Assembly: GCA_027295645.1 (NCBI GenBank)
Contig: JAPUKM010000187.1
Coordinates: 1 to 10,293, forward strand
Direction of reading: 5' to 3'
DNA: 10,293 nt
DNA from: Chloroflexota bacterium
GTDB lineage: Bacteria > Chloroflexota > Dehalococcoidia > Lucifugimonadales > JAPUKM01
Shown here: positions 1 to 7,116 of the stretch, one piece after another
Layout of the letters: every line of letters starts with the position of its first letter
Numbering within the stretch: position 1 is the stretch's first letter
Position numbers and translations under genes: made by a program
Notes under the pieces: model-generated
What the model was told of the DNA's origin: nothing
The model's database searches: none
Seen by the model: the letters and a program-made list of their open reading frames with translations, nothing else

Positions 1-1028
1 GGCGAGGGCGCACCGGTGTGAAAGAAGAGGAGCAGGCTGCCCAGGACAAAGCAAATGATGGCTCCAACCCCCAGGACGCCGAAGCCGGCAACGTAATACT
101 CCAGCGTTGCCAGGGCCACCGCCAGGAGGATGAGCACCACCCCCGCCCAGTTGACCGGAAGGTTCCCGAAGGTGACAAAGGCCAGGACCAGCAGGATGAT
201 TCCCACCAGGCCCGGCACGATGAGCCCGGGGTTCAACAGCTCTACAAAGATACCCAGGCCGCCCAGGGAGAGGAGCAGGAAAGAGATGTTGGGATCCGAG
301 AGGAACTGAAGGAACCGTTCGACCAGGCTCATATCGAAGCCCTCGATCTCCACATCCCGAGTGTTCAGAACGACCACACCGGCGGGGGTCACCGCCTCCC
401 TGCCGTGGAGCTGCGTCAGGAGATCGTCCAGGTCGTCGGCGATGAAGTCCACCATGTTGAGCTCCACCGCCTCCTGGGCGGAGTAGGAGGTGGCCTCCAG
501 TACGGTCTCCTCCAGCGTGTCGCTGTTGCGGCCCCGCTCATCGGCGATGCTCCGCATCAATGCCGCGGCGTCGTTGGTCACCTTGTCCTTGATCGTTTCC
601 CCCAGCTCTTCGCCGCCCGAGCCCACGGGGCTGGCCGCTCCGATGTTGGTTCCGGGGGCCATGACGGCGAAGTTGGCGGCGGCGGTGATGAATGTCCCCG
701 CCGATGCCGCGAAGGCTCCGCGCGGTGAGACGTACACGGCGGTGGGGACCTCCGCGTTCAGCAGGTGCTCGACGATCTTCCGGGTGGAGCTGAGCAGGCC
801 GCCCGGGGTATCGAGGTGTATCAGGACAAGCTCGGCATCCCGCTCTTCGCCACGCTCGATCGCGCGCTCGATGAAACGCTCGACGACGGGGGTGATGATG
901 CCGTCAACCTCAAGGGACAGGACGTGCCGGTCCTGGCCCTGGGCCGTGACCGTGCCAATCAGCCCTCCGGCCATGGCCAGGAGAGAGAACGCTATGATAA
1001 CCCGATGTACCATACGTACGTACGTCAT
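1..1028 (-). CDS. nfeD: NfeD long-form membrane-bound serine protease (ClpP class), 3' end off window
   Basis: Translated by hand from the minus strand: 342 residues are present and the reading frame continues past the left edge. Residues about 7-30 form a signal or anchor segment. Residues 35-215 are a ClpP/SppA-type protease domain. S109 in the FAASAGTF motif, followed by MAPGTNIGAASPV, is the expected nucleophile, and K149 in DKVTNDAA matches the partner lysine of the archaeal homologue PH1510. From about residue 247, several hydrophobic segments form the NfeD membrane region; the C-terminal OB-fold domain would lie outside the window. Family members cleave membrane-associated hydrophobic peptides and are usually encoded beside a slipin/stomatin, which would be to the left. 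I chose the ATG at 1028 because AGGA lies seven bases upstream; the in-frame ATG at 1013 is an alternative. The family call is firm, the substrate unknown. Confidence 0.9.
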   Translation of the reverse strand, partial: MTYVRMVHRVIIAFSLLAMAGGLIGTVTAQGQDRHVLSLEVDGIITPVVERFIERAIERGEERDAELVLIHLDTPGGLLSSTRKIVEHLLNAEVPTAVYVSPRGAFAASAGTFITAAANFAVMAPGTNIGAASPVGSGGEELGETIKDKVTNDAAALMRSIADERGRNSDTLEETVLEATSYSAQEAVELNMVDFIADDLDDLLTQLHGREAVTPAGVVVLNTRDVEIEGFDMSLVERFLQFLSDPNISFLLLSLGGLGIFVELLNPGLIVPGLVGIILLVLAFVTFGNLPVNWAGVVLILLAVALATLEYYVAGFGVLGVGAIICFVLGSLLLFFHTGAPS

Positions 1029-1162
1029 ATCAGGGTCCTGCCATCGACATTCATGATACCATGTGCCCTGGACTTTTAGATTGTTGACGAAAGCCACCGC
1101 CCCGCTCAGGAGCATCACCAACAACCCTACCCCGCCCACATGCCGGAAGCGCGCGGCGGGGG

Positions 1163-2215
1163 TTGCCGGATAGCACCGCTGTGTCAGCAGCGCTAGCAGC
1201 CTTCATCTTCATCCTCGCGGGGGCAGCCGTTGCCCTGTCCAGCACCCGTATCGTCCGATACGGAGAGGTGGTGGCGGAGAGAACGCGGCTGGGGCAGCTC
1301 TGGGTCGGCGCGACGATGATAGCGGCGGTGACCTCGTTTCCCGAGCTGGCCACCGATATCACCGCGGCGGTAATCGGTGCCCCCGACCTAGCGGCGGGCG
1401 ACCTCTTTGGCAGCAGCCTGGCCAATATGCTCATCTTCGCCGCCCTGAGCATCTGGTTTGCCCGGCTGTGGAGAGGTCACAGCATCAGTACGGTGGAGTG
1501 GATCACCTGGGCCGTCGCCCTGCTGGTGACGACGGAGGCGATGCTCTTCATTCTGTTCGATATGGGTCCGCAGATACTGGCCGTGGGCTCCGGCGGCATT
1601 CTCATCACCGTGAGCTACCTGGTGGGAGCGCGCATCATCTTCCAGCGCAGCGCCGCCTCCGGCCAGGAGATGTTCATGGAGGGCCAGGCAGCGGCGGTGG
1701 TTGCCGGCGACCACCCGGCGAGACCGGTCCTGCCCATCTTGTCGCTCCAGCAGGCCCTCGTCCGCTTTGCCGGCTGGTCCGCCGTGGTCCTGATCGCCGC
1801 CCCGCTGCTGGCCGGGGCCGCGGAGGAGCTGGCGGAGGTCACTGGACTTGGGGACACCTTCTTCGGCGTCATCGGGCTTGCGGTCATCACCTCACTCCCG
1901 GAGCTGGTCGCCTCCATCGCGGCCTTTCGGAGGGGCCTGCCCTCGATGGTCCTGGGTAATCTGCTGGGAAGCAATGGGCTGAATATGCTCATCATCCTGG
2001 CGGTGGATATCTTCTTCACCGAGGGCCCGTTTCTCCAGAGCATTATCGAGACGCACGCACTCGCCGCGCTGGAGGGTATCGTGATGATGGTCGCGGTGAT
2101 GGGCGGAGTGCTGCTGCTGTCGCGCTCCAGAGAGGCGCTGGGGAGGGCCGTCCTTGGGGCAGCCGCGCTTTTCTACGTTGCGTCCATGCTCTCCATCTAC
2201 GCACGTACCGCGTAG
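1163..2215 (+). CDS. CaCA-family sodium/calcium (cation) exchanger, YrbG-like
   Basis: A 350-residue polytopic membrane protein with the inverted alpha-repeats of the calcium/cation antiporter family. Alpha-1 holds TSFPEL (T57, S58, E61) and GSSLAN (S84, N88); alpha-2 holds TSLPEL (T243, S244, E247) and GSNGLN (S270, N274). The positions line up with the ion-binding residues of NCX_Mj, including A54 and A240. N274 replaces the aspartate of NCX_Mj, and alpha-1 has GDLFGSS where GNxxGSN is usual. A hydrophilic loop at about 162-192 separates the halves. It probably exchanges Na+ or H+ for Ca2+ across the inner membrane, but the ion is not determinable here. TTG at 1163 is the first start after an in-frame stop at 1085; GTG at 1181 is a second option, and neither has a clear ribosome site. 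It is divergent from the nfeD gene, with 134 bases between them. Confidence 0.85.
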   Translation: MPDSTAVSAALAAFIFILAGAAVALSSTRIVRYGEVVAERTRLGQLWVGATMIAAVTSFPELATDITAAVIGAPDLAAGDLFGSSLANMLIFAALSIWFARLWRGHSISTVEWITWAVALLVTTEAMLFILFDMGPQILAVGSGGILITVSYLVGARIIFQRSAASGQEMFMEGQAAAVVAGDHPARPVLPILSLQQALVRFAGWSAVVLIAAPLLAGAAEELAEVTGLGDTFFGVIGLAVITSLPELVASIAAFRRGLPSMVLGNLLGSNGLNMLIILAVDIFFTEGPFLQSIIETHALAALEGIVMMVAVMGGVLLLSRSREALGRAVLGAAALFYVASMLSIYARTA

Positions 2216-2315
2216 AGGCGGAGTAGAATGGGCCGCTGAGAACCGTTTTTACCGGATTTTCGTATTATCCCAGATACATGCAGTGGATACTTCCCCCTCA
2301 GCAAAAGGAGCGACG

Positions 2316-4286
2316 ATGTTTTCTCGACAATGGATGCTTGGTGGAATTGCCGCAGCGGCCATTCTTGTTGGGTGTAGCGAGTCGTCTACGGCAACCCCTC
2401 CACCAACCGAGGCTATCTCTACACAGCCAGCGTCTACTCCAACGGCCACAGTCGAAGCCCCCGATGACGGAGGCTCGACCATCCAGGCGAACATTCAGAA
2501 CTTCACACTGGAGGATCTCACCGTGCAGGTGGGCGATACTGTGGTCTGGACGCAACAGGACGGCGTCTCACACACAACGACCTCCGGCACGCCGGGGAGC
2601 TTGGACGGCGTCTGGGACAGCGGCACGCTCCAACAGGGGGAATCCTTCAGCGTTACCCTCACCGAGGCGGGCACATTCCCCTACTTCTGCGCTATTCATC
2701 CTCGCTCCATGACAGCCACCGTCACGGTGACCGAGAGGGATTCCGCCGCTCCCAGTCCGACACAGACGCCCATGCCTACGCCTTCTGTGACTCCAACTCC
2801 CGGAGCCACAGCGGCACTCCCACCTGAAGCGGCACCTGCCACCACTGTCAGACTCTTCATTCCTAGCGACGATAACCTGCAATTGATGAATCTTTGGATT
2901 GCCTTGGGCGCCGGGCATTTCGAGGAGCAGGGTCTGGACGTACAACTCGTGTTGCCGCCCGCTGAGGGCGGCGGAGGTGGTGGGGGAGGAGGAGGAGGTG
3001 GTGGTGGTGGCGGCGGCGGTGGTACCCCACCCGTGCTGGGGGCTCCGGCAGACGTAGCGGTGATGGCCCGGCCCAGGTATCTGCGCCTGATCGGGCAAGA
3101 GGAGCCCGTACTCGTCTTCGCCAACCTGCTAGAGAACGACCCCATCAACCTGGTAGTGCGAAGAGAGGTGGCAGAAGAACTCGGTCTGTCTGCCGACATG
3201 CCTCTCGCAGAGCGGCTAAATGCCATCCGAGGCCTGAGAGTCGGCGTTGCTCCCGGGCCGCCCGTTCGGCTGCGGGTGCTCTTCGAATCGGTGGGTTTGG
3301 ATGCCGACAGCGACATCGAGATGGTGATCATACCTGGAGACGAACAGAATCAGGCTTACGAAGAGGGACTCGTTGATGCGCTGTATGCGCATACTCCCTT
3401 TCTGGAGAGGGCTCTGGTGGAGCAAGGGGCGGTGATGATCGTGAATCAGTCTGCTGGGGAGGTTCCCGAGTTGGGGCCGGGTCTCCAACACGCGCTCGTA
3501 ACGACCCGAGACTACGCCAACGCGAATCCCGAGGTCTTAGTGGCCCTGGCCAAGGCCCTGCATCGTGCACAGCAACTCGTACACGCGGACCTGCAGGCAG
3601 CTGCCGATGCGATACGTGGCTCCGGGGTCACCTTACTAGCACCCCAAGGGCTGGAAACTATCGTCGCCATCTACGAACCGGCCATACCCCAGACTCCTGA
3701 AGTTTCGGTCGAAGCCGTGTTGAAGGAGTTGGCACTGTTTCCCGCCCACCAAACTCCGCCGGATTTGAGCGGAATCGACCTCACGAAGTATGTCGAGCCG
3801 AGGTTCGCTCAGCAGGCAATCAGTGAGTCTCCACCGACTCCGAGTGCGACGGCGGCAGCCACGCCCACGGCCATCGCCACCCCAGTTCCCACGGCATCAC
3901 CCACCGCTACAGCAACGACAGCACCACCGATCCAAGGCGAGACGATTCAGGCCACTATTCAGAACTTCCGCCACCCGAATCTCACCGTGCGGGTCGGCGA
4001 TACCATCGTCTGGACACAGCGGGATAGCACCACGCACACGACGACGTCCGGTCTTCCGACGGTCCCCGACGGCATCTGGGACAGCGCATTCCTCAACAAC
4101 AGCCAGACGTTCAGCCTTACCCTCACCGAGGTCGGTACGTTCCCCTACTACTGCACCATCCATCCATCCATGAGGGCCACCGTCACCGTGATCGAGGCGG
4201 GCTCCTCTGACACCTCCTCCTCTCCTCCGGAGGCGACACCAGGCTCCAGCGGAGATGACTCAGGCAGCGGAGACTACGAGTATTAG
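2316..4286 (+). CDS. Lipoprotein with cupredoxin, NMT1/SsuA-like substrate-binding domain and second cupredoxin
   Basis: A 656-residue secreted lipoprotein. The start at 2316 is set by AAAAGGAG five bases upstream and by a lipoprotein signal ending in LVGC (C20). Residues 55-139 form a plastocyanin-like domain with putative copper ligands H86, C125, H128 and M132. A Pro/Thr-rich linker follows. Residues 177-500 resemble periplasmic binding proteins of the NMT1/THI5/SsuA type (LWIALGAGHFEEQGLDVQLV near the start), interrupted by 19 glycines at 218-236. After another Thr/Pro/Ala linker, residues 543-626 form a second cupredoxin with H574, C613, H616 and M619, and the tail is Ser/Gly/Asp rich. 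By hand alignment the two cupredoxins share about 55 of 84 positions. No permease or ATPase gene is nearby, so a transport role is unsupported; electron transfer or copper handling at the membrane surface is possible. TATTAT at 2263-2268 is a weak -10 candidate. Confidence 0.85.
   Translation: MFSRQWMLGGIAAAAILVGCSESSTATPPPTEAISTQPASTPTATVEAPDDGGSTIQANIQNFTLEDLTVQVGDTVVWTQQDGVSHTTTSGTPGSLDGVWDSGTLQQGESFSVTLTEAGTFPYFCAIHPRSMTATVTVTERDSAAPSPTQTPMPTPSVTPTPGATAALPPEAAPATTVRLFIPSDDNLQLMNLWIALGAGHFEEQGLDVQLVLPPAEGGGGGGGGGGGGGGGGGGGTPPVLGAPADVAVMARPRYLRLIGQEEPVLVFANLLENDPINLVVRREVAEELGLSADMPLAERLNAIRGLRVGVAPGPPVRLRVLFESVGLDADSDIEMVIIPGDEQNQAYEEGLVDALYAHTPFLERALVEQGAVMIVNQSAGEVPELGPGLQHALVTTRDYANANPEVLVALAKALHRAQQLVHADLQAAADAIRGSGVTLLAPQGLETIVAIYEPAIPQTPEVSVEAVLKELALFPAHQTPPDLSGIDLTKYVEPRFAQQAISESPPTPSATAAATPTAIATPVPTASPTATATTAPPIQGETIQATIQNFRHPNLTVRVGDTIVWTQRDSTTHTTTSGLPTVPDGIWDSAFLNNSQTFSLTLTEVGTFPYYCTIHPSMRATVTVIEAGSSDTSSSPPEATPGSSGDDSGSGDYEY
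2967..3023 (+). repeat. GGN trinucleotide tract encoding 19 consecutive glycines
   Basis: Nineteen glycine codons in a row, using all four GGN codons in short blocks (GGC pair, GGA, GGT pair, GGG, four GGA, four GGT, three GGC, two GGT). The block pattern looks like several rounds of slippage plus point change. It falls in the substrate-binding domain right after a predicted beta strand, where relatives often have a short glycine loop. Confidence 0.9.
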
Positions 4287-4314
4287 CCCTGGGAAACGGA
4301 GATAGAGGACGGCG

Positions 4315-5007
4315 CTACTTCGACGGCAGTAGCAGCGGCGGCAACACCCGCTGGAGCCACGCCGTCAGGTCCGCCAGTACTGCCGGTGTGATCTCGTGGG
4401 CCATGACATATTCGTGGTGCTCGGGCGTATAGCCCTCGGCCTCAAGCAGGGCCAGCGATCTCTGGGCGCGCCCATCCATGAGGAACGGGTCCTCCGTGCC
4501 GTGGGCGACGAAGATGGGCTGAGTGCGCTGCTCAGGTAGGCGGTCCCTGATCTCGTCCATGTCCCCGACACCGCTGCTGAGGGCAAATAGGCCCGCAAAC
4601 GTGTCGGGCCTGGGGAGGCCCAACCTCATGGTCACGCCCCCACCCTGGGAGAAGCCGCCGAGAGCGACCCTTCCGGGGGATACGCTGTACTGCTCCATCA
4701 CCTCATCGAAGAAGGCCAGCAGCATCTCATCGATGCGTTGGGCTTCTTCCGGCGTCCTCTGCTCGCCGATGGCTCCCCACCCATACCCCATAACGCCGGC
4801 CCCGATGGGAACGGGCACCGGGGCATTGGGGCATGCGTACACGTACCCGGTCCGGTGAATGGCCGGTGCCAGGCCCGCCAGGTCTGCCATGTTCGCTCCG
4901 TAGCCGTGGAGAAGGATGATCATGGGGTAGCGGACCCCCTCCTGGTAGCCGTCCGGGTGGACCACTATGTATGGGAGGCTCTTGCCTTCATGCTGCTGTG
5001 TTTCCAT
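4315..5007 (-). CDS. Alpha/beta-hydrolase carboxylesterase (phospholipase/carboxylesterase family)
   Basis: A 230-residue protein without a signal peptide, of the Abhydrolase_2 type that includes YpfH and carboxylesterases of about 220 residues. LLHGYGAN (33-40) supplies the oxyanion region, GGFSQGG carries the nucleophile S120, HGTEDPFL carries D173, and MAHEI carries H204, so the catalytic triad looks complete. It probably hydrolyses short-chain carboxylic or acyl esters in the cytoplasm; the natural substrate cannot be read from the sequence. The start is supported by AGGAG (minus strand, at 5018-5022) ten bases upstream, inside the end of the comM fragment. Only six bases separate the two genes, so they were probably cotranscribed. 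The esterase converges with the lipoprotein gene, with 28 bases between their stops. If comM has lost its own promoter, expression of this gene must come from somewhere upstream of the breakpoint. Confidence 0.9.
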   Translation of the reverse strand: METQQHEGKSLPYIVVHPDGYQEGVRYPMIILLHGYGANMADLAGLAPAIHRTGYVYACPNAPVPVPIGAGVMGYGWGAIGEQRTPEEAQRIDEMLLAFFDEVMEQYSVSPGRVALGGFSQGGGVTMRLGLPRPDTFAGLFALSSGVGDMDEIRDRLPEQRTQPIFVAHGTEDPFLMDGRAQRSLALLEAEGYTPEHHEYVMAHEITPAVLADLTAWLQRVLPPLLLPSK

Positions 5008-5013
5008 TGTCGG

Positions 5014-5553
5014 CTAGCTCCTTGGCCTGTACTGGAGCGCCTCCGCCAGGTGCGCCACGCCTATCGTTTCGACGCCGGCCAGGTCGGCGATGGTGCGCGA
5101 CAGCTTCAGCACGCGGTGGAAGGCTCTCGCCGAGAGGGTGAGCCGTTCCATCGCCGCCTTAAGCAGTCCCTTGGAGGAGTCCTCCAGTGCACAGAAGCGC
5201 CAGACCTCCTGCGGCCCCATGTCCGCGTTGCTGGTCAGGTCCAGCTCCTTGAAGCGACGCTGCTGTACTGTGCGTGCCGCCTCGACCCGGTGCCGCACCA
5301 CTTCAGAGGTCTCCGCCGTCGGGTCCTCCACCAGCTTCTCATACTCCACACGCGGCACTTCGGCGAATATATCGAACCTGTCCAGCAGGGGCCCGCTGAC
5401 CCGTTTCTGGTACCGGGTCACCATGCTGGGGGAGCAGGTACATTCCTTCTTGAGGTCGCCATAGTACCCGCACGAGCATGGATTCATAGCGCCCACCAGC
5501 ATGAAGTTGGCGGGGAAGGTGACGCTCCCCTGAGGAAGTGCAACACAATCCAC
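5014..5553 (-). pseudogene. comM: 5'-truncated comM (YifB-like Mg-chelatase family AAA+ protein), C-terminal third only
   Basis: The 179-residue frame matches the end of ComM/YifB proteins, which are normally about 500 residues. Visible are GSVTFPANFMLVGAMNPC, the cysteine cluster C26, C28, C38 and C40, SGPLLDRFD with the arginine finger R59, and the sensor-2 helix SARAFHRVLKLSRTIADL. The N-terminal Lon-like domain, Walker A and Walker B (LFLDELPEF type) are absent. Homology begins only at about residue 8, and an in-frame TGA lies four codons upstream of the nominal GTG start, so this is a remnant and not an alternative start. Intact ComM is a hexameric helicase for branch migration in natural transformation; this piece cannot bind ATP. 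The frame downstream of the break is intact, which suggests recent truncation, or an assembly join. Confidence 0.85.
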
Positions 5554-5752
5554 CTCTGGCCCTCAGACTGCCAGTTATTATAGAGCGGCGGTGAGCCTTG
5601 CAACAGGGGGCCCCGGACCAGACGCTATCGGCGAACCTGCGCGGGGTCTCGATCTGGATCCTGGCTGTCCTGCGCCCGTTTCCACGGAAACGCTTCCGGA
5701 TTTGGTGTTCCGCTCACGTACCGTATGGTGGAGACTGGGGGGAGTGGAACTA

Positions 5753-5793
5753 CACCGCAAACGCAAGCTGGCCGTACTCGTCGCGGCGTAGGG
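5753..5793 (+). repeat. Diverged direct repeat, left copy (3'-end relic before dinB)
   Basis: Matches 6958-6998 at 32 of 41 positions without gaps, including AAACGCAAGCT and GTCGCGGC. In the frame HRKRKLAVLVAA-stop, against HLKRKLPVLVAA-stop in the other copy, four of the nine differences are synonymous third-position changes, as expected of two diverged coding ends. Confidence 0.6.
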
Positions 5794-5794
5794 C

Positions 5795-5821
5795 TTAACT
5801 CAGGGCTCCTGAGAGTACAAT
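5795..5821 (+). promoter_or_regulatory. Candidate dinB promoter, near-leaderless
   Basis: TACAAT at 5816-5821 matches the -10 consensus at five of six positions. TTAACT at 5795-5800, 15 bases before it, is a weak -35. Transcription would start about three bases before the dinB ATG at 5831. That fits the lack of a good Shine-Dalgarno sequence in front of dinB. Confidence 0.35.
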
Positions 5822-5830
5822 GGTATAGGT

Positions 5831-6892
5831 ATGCAACCCGCTTGGCGCTATATCCTCCACGCCGACATGGATGCCTTTTATACATCCGTTGAACAGAGGG
5901 ACAACCCTGCGCTAAAAGGAAGACCTGTTGTCGTAGGTGGGGCTCCCGAGCAGCGGGGCGTCGTGGCTGCGGCTTCGTACGAGGCCCGAAAGTACGGAAT
6001 CCACTCCGCCATGCCTATGGGTACCGCAATGGCCCGCTGTGCGGATCTGGTGAGGGTCTCCCCTCGGTTCCCCAGATATCACGAGGCTTCCCGGCAGTTC
6101 ATGAAGATATTCCACAGCATTACACATTTAGTTGAGCCCCTCTCGCTCGACGAAGCGTATTTGGACATCAGCCACGCTGTATTAGACATGGCGGAAGTCG
6201 AGAGGACGGCTCGGCAACTCAAGGCGATGGTGAAGGTAGAGACGCATCTGGCGATGACTATTGGAGGCGGATCCTCCAAAACTGTGGCGAAGATTGCCTC
6301 TCAGGTCGCCAAACCGGATGGTCTGCTCACGATCAAACCAGGGGATGAACAAGACTTCCTTGGTCCACTCGACATTGGCATGCTCTGGGGCGTCGGGCCG
6401 GTAACAGTGATTACCCTTAAGGGTTACGGCATCCGGACCATTAGCGACCTCGGTGCGCGTGACGAGCAGTGGCTTGCAGGCGTTCTGGGCAAGAAAGGGG
6501 CGGAGCTACGGTCTGCGGCTCTGGGCCTTGATGATCGCCAGGTGACACCGCACCGTGAGACCAAGTCTGTAAGTGCAGAGACGACCCTTGCAACGGACGT
6601 GGCGGACGAAGCCGCCCTTAATCAGGAGCTAGCCCTACTGGCCAAACAGGTGGCTGAACGCTTAAATCGAGCTAAGCTTCGAGGAAAGACTGTTTCGATC
6701 AAACTCCGCCTGGCCGATTTCACGACCTTTACTCGACAGACAACGCTCATTAGCTCCGTCAGCGATGAAGCAGATATTTATCAAGCAGCGACCTCGCTGC
6801 TTGCCAAGGAAATCCTCCCAGATCGGCGGTTCCGATTGATTGGCGTTGGACTCAGCAACTTTCACGAAGTCTCTCAACTTCCATTGCTTTGA
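5831..6892 (+). CDS. dinB: DNA polymerase IV (Y-family translesion polymerase)
   Basis: A complete 353-residue DinB. The palm starts with ILHADMDAFYTSVEQRDNP: D12 binds metal and Y17 is the steric-gate position that excludes ribonucleotides. SLDEAYLD (D107, E108) gives the other catalytic acids. GGGSSKTVAKIASQVAKPDG stands for the usual GxxxNKxLAKIAS segment. LWGVGPVTVITLKGYGIRTISDL (185-207) is the thumb helix-hairpin-helix. The little finger includes RETKSVSAETTLATDV. The protein ends in QLPLL, a plausible beta-clamp binding motif. The enzyme copies damaged templates at low fidelity. The start follows from the normal N-terminal length; an upstream ATG at 5820 runs straight into TAG. No SOS-type operator is recognisable upstream. 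It lies between two copies of a 41-bp repeat, beside a broken comM. Confidence 0.95.
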   Translation: MQPAWRYILHADMDAFYTSVEQRDNPALKGRPVVVGGAPEQRGVVAAASYEARKYGIHSAMPMGTAMARCADLVRVSPRFPRYHEASRQFMKIFHSITHLVEPLSLDEAYLDISHAVLDMAEVERTARQLKAMVKVETHLAMTIGGGSSKTVAKIASQVAKPDGLLTIKPGDEQDFLGPLDIGMLWGVGPVTVITLKGYGIRTISDLGARDEQWLAGVLGKKGAELRSAALGLDDRQVTPHRETKSVSAETTLATDVADEAALNQELALLAKQVAERLNRAKLRGKTVSIKLRLADFTTFTRQTTLISSVSDEADIYQAATSLLAKEILPDRRFRLIGVGLSNFHEVSQLPLL

Positions 6893-6918
6893 AGCCACGT
6901 TTGAGGCATTCCCCAACG

Positions 6919-6947
6919 GGCTTGCCACCGACTAGCCGTGGCAAGCC
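6919..6947 (+). terminator. Hairpin downstream of dinB, possible terminator
   Basis: A perfect 10-bp inverted repeat, GGCTTGCCAC and GTGGCAAGCC, with a 9-base loop, starts 27 bases after the dinB stop. No T-run follows, so it is not a standard intrinsic terminator; it may stabilise the 3' end or belong to the relic sequence. Confidence 0.4.
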
Positions 6948-6957
6948 TCCCGCACCG

Positions 6958-6998
6958 CACCTGAAACGCAAGCTCCCAGTCCTGGTCGCGGCATAGGA
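6958..6998 (+). repeat. Diverged direct repeat, right copy (3'-end relic after dinB)
   Basis: Second copy of the 5753-5793 sequence, 1205 bases further on, in the same orientation, reading HLKRKLPVLVAA-stop. Similarity ends quickly on both sides. No complete reading frame leads into it; the hairpin at 6919-6947 lies just before it. Confidence 0.6.
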
Positions 6999-7077
6999 AC
7001 AGGAACGGCACCCGCCTGTCTCCTCAAACAGATCCCCTGACGTGCTCGTTCCCCATCGGCGACTGCTGGTCCCGAAA

Positions 7078-7116
7078 TTTACATACTTTTTACATGCCCA
7101 CAATACCTGGGTAACA
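7078..7116 (+). promoter_or_regulatory. PhoP/PhoB-like direct-repeat operator candidate
   Basis: TTTACA at 7078-7083 and again at 7089-7094, separated by five bases, gives an 11-bp period. GTAACA at 7111-7116 lies in the same phase, while the 7100 position is a poor match. Bacillus PhoP boxes are TT(A/T/C)ACA repeats with this spacing, and OmpR/PhoB-family regulators bind tandem sites on one face of DNA. The site ends 49 bases before the start of the repeat-protein gene; a regulator of the matching family is encoded downstream. Confidence 0.4.

Larger units (their letters stand above)
5554..5830. other. Intergenic stretch between comM breakpoint and dinB, with relic coding signal
   Basis: This stretch holds no convincing gene. 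A plus-strand frame open from 5591 to 5791 ends in the peptide KRKLAVLVAA and a stop, and the same ending, diverged, occurs downstream of dinB (repeat at 5753-5793). The rest of that frame looks like nothing I know. Near the right end are a small CTCAG/CTGAG inverted repeat and a -10-like TACAAT for dinB. It may be what is left of genes lost in the event that cut comM. Confidence 0.4.

Noticed and set aside
18..1056. Plus-strand open frames of 236 and 188 residues
   Set aside because: They are antisense to the nfeD gene, whose minus-strand translation shows clear protease motifs; the plus-strand peptides are low-complexity with no recognisable domain.
2696..3331. Minus-strand frame with a long poly-proline run
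   Set aside because: It is the reverse complement of the glycine tract within the lipoprotein gene and has no start signal or domain.
4314..4333. GCTACT/AGTAGC inverted repeat as a terminator between the convergent genes
   Set aside because: It is only six base pairs, inside the esterase coding end, with no T-run on either strand.
4738..5583. 281-residue plus-strand frame
   Set aside because: It runs antisense across both the esterase and the comM fragment, which carry the recognisable motifs.
5724..5762. Sequence resembling the T-arm of a tRNA on the minus strand (TGGTGGAGACTGGGGGGAGT)
   Set aside because: The T-stem does not pair and no anticodon arm follows; no tRNA can be folded.
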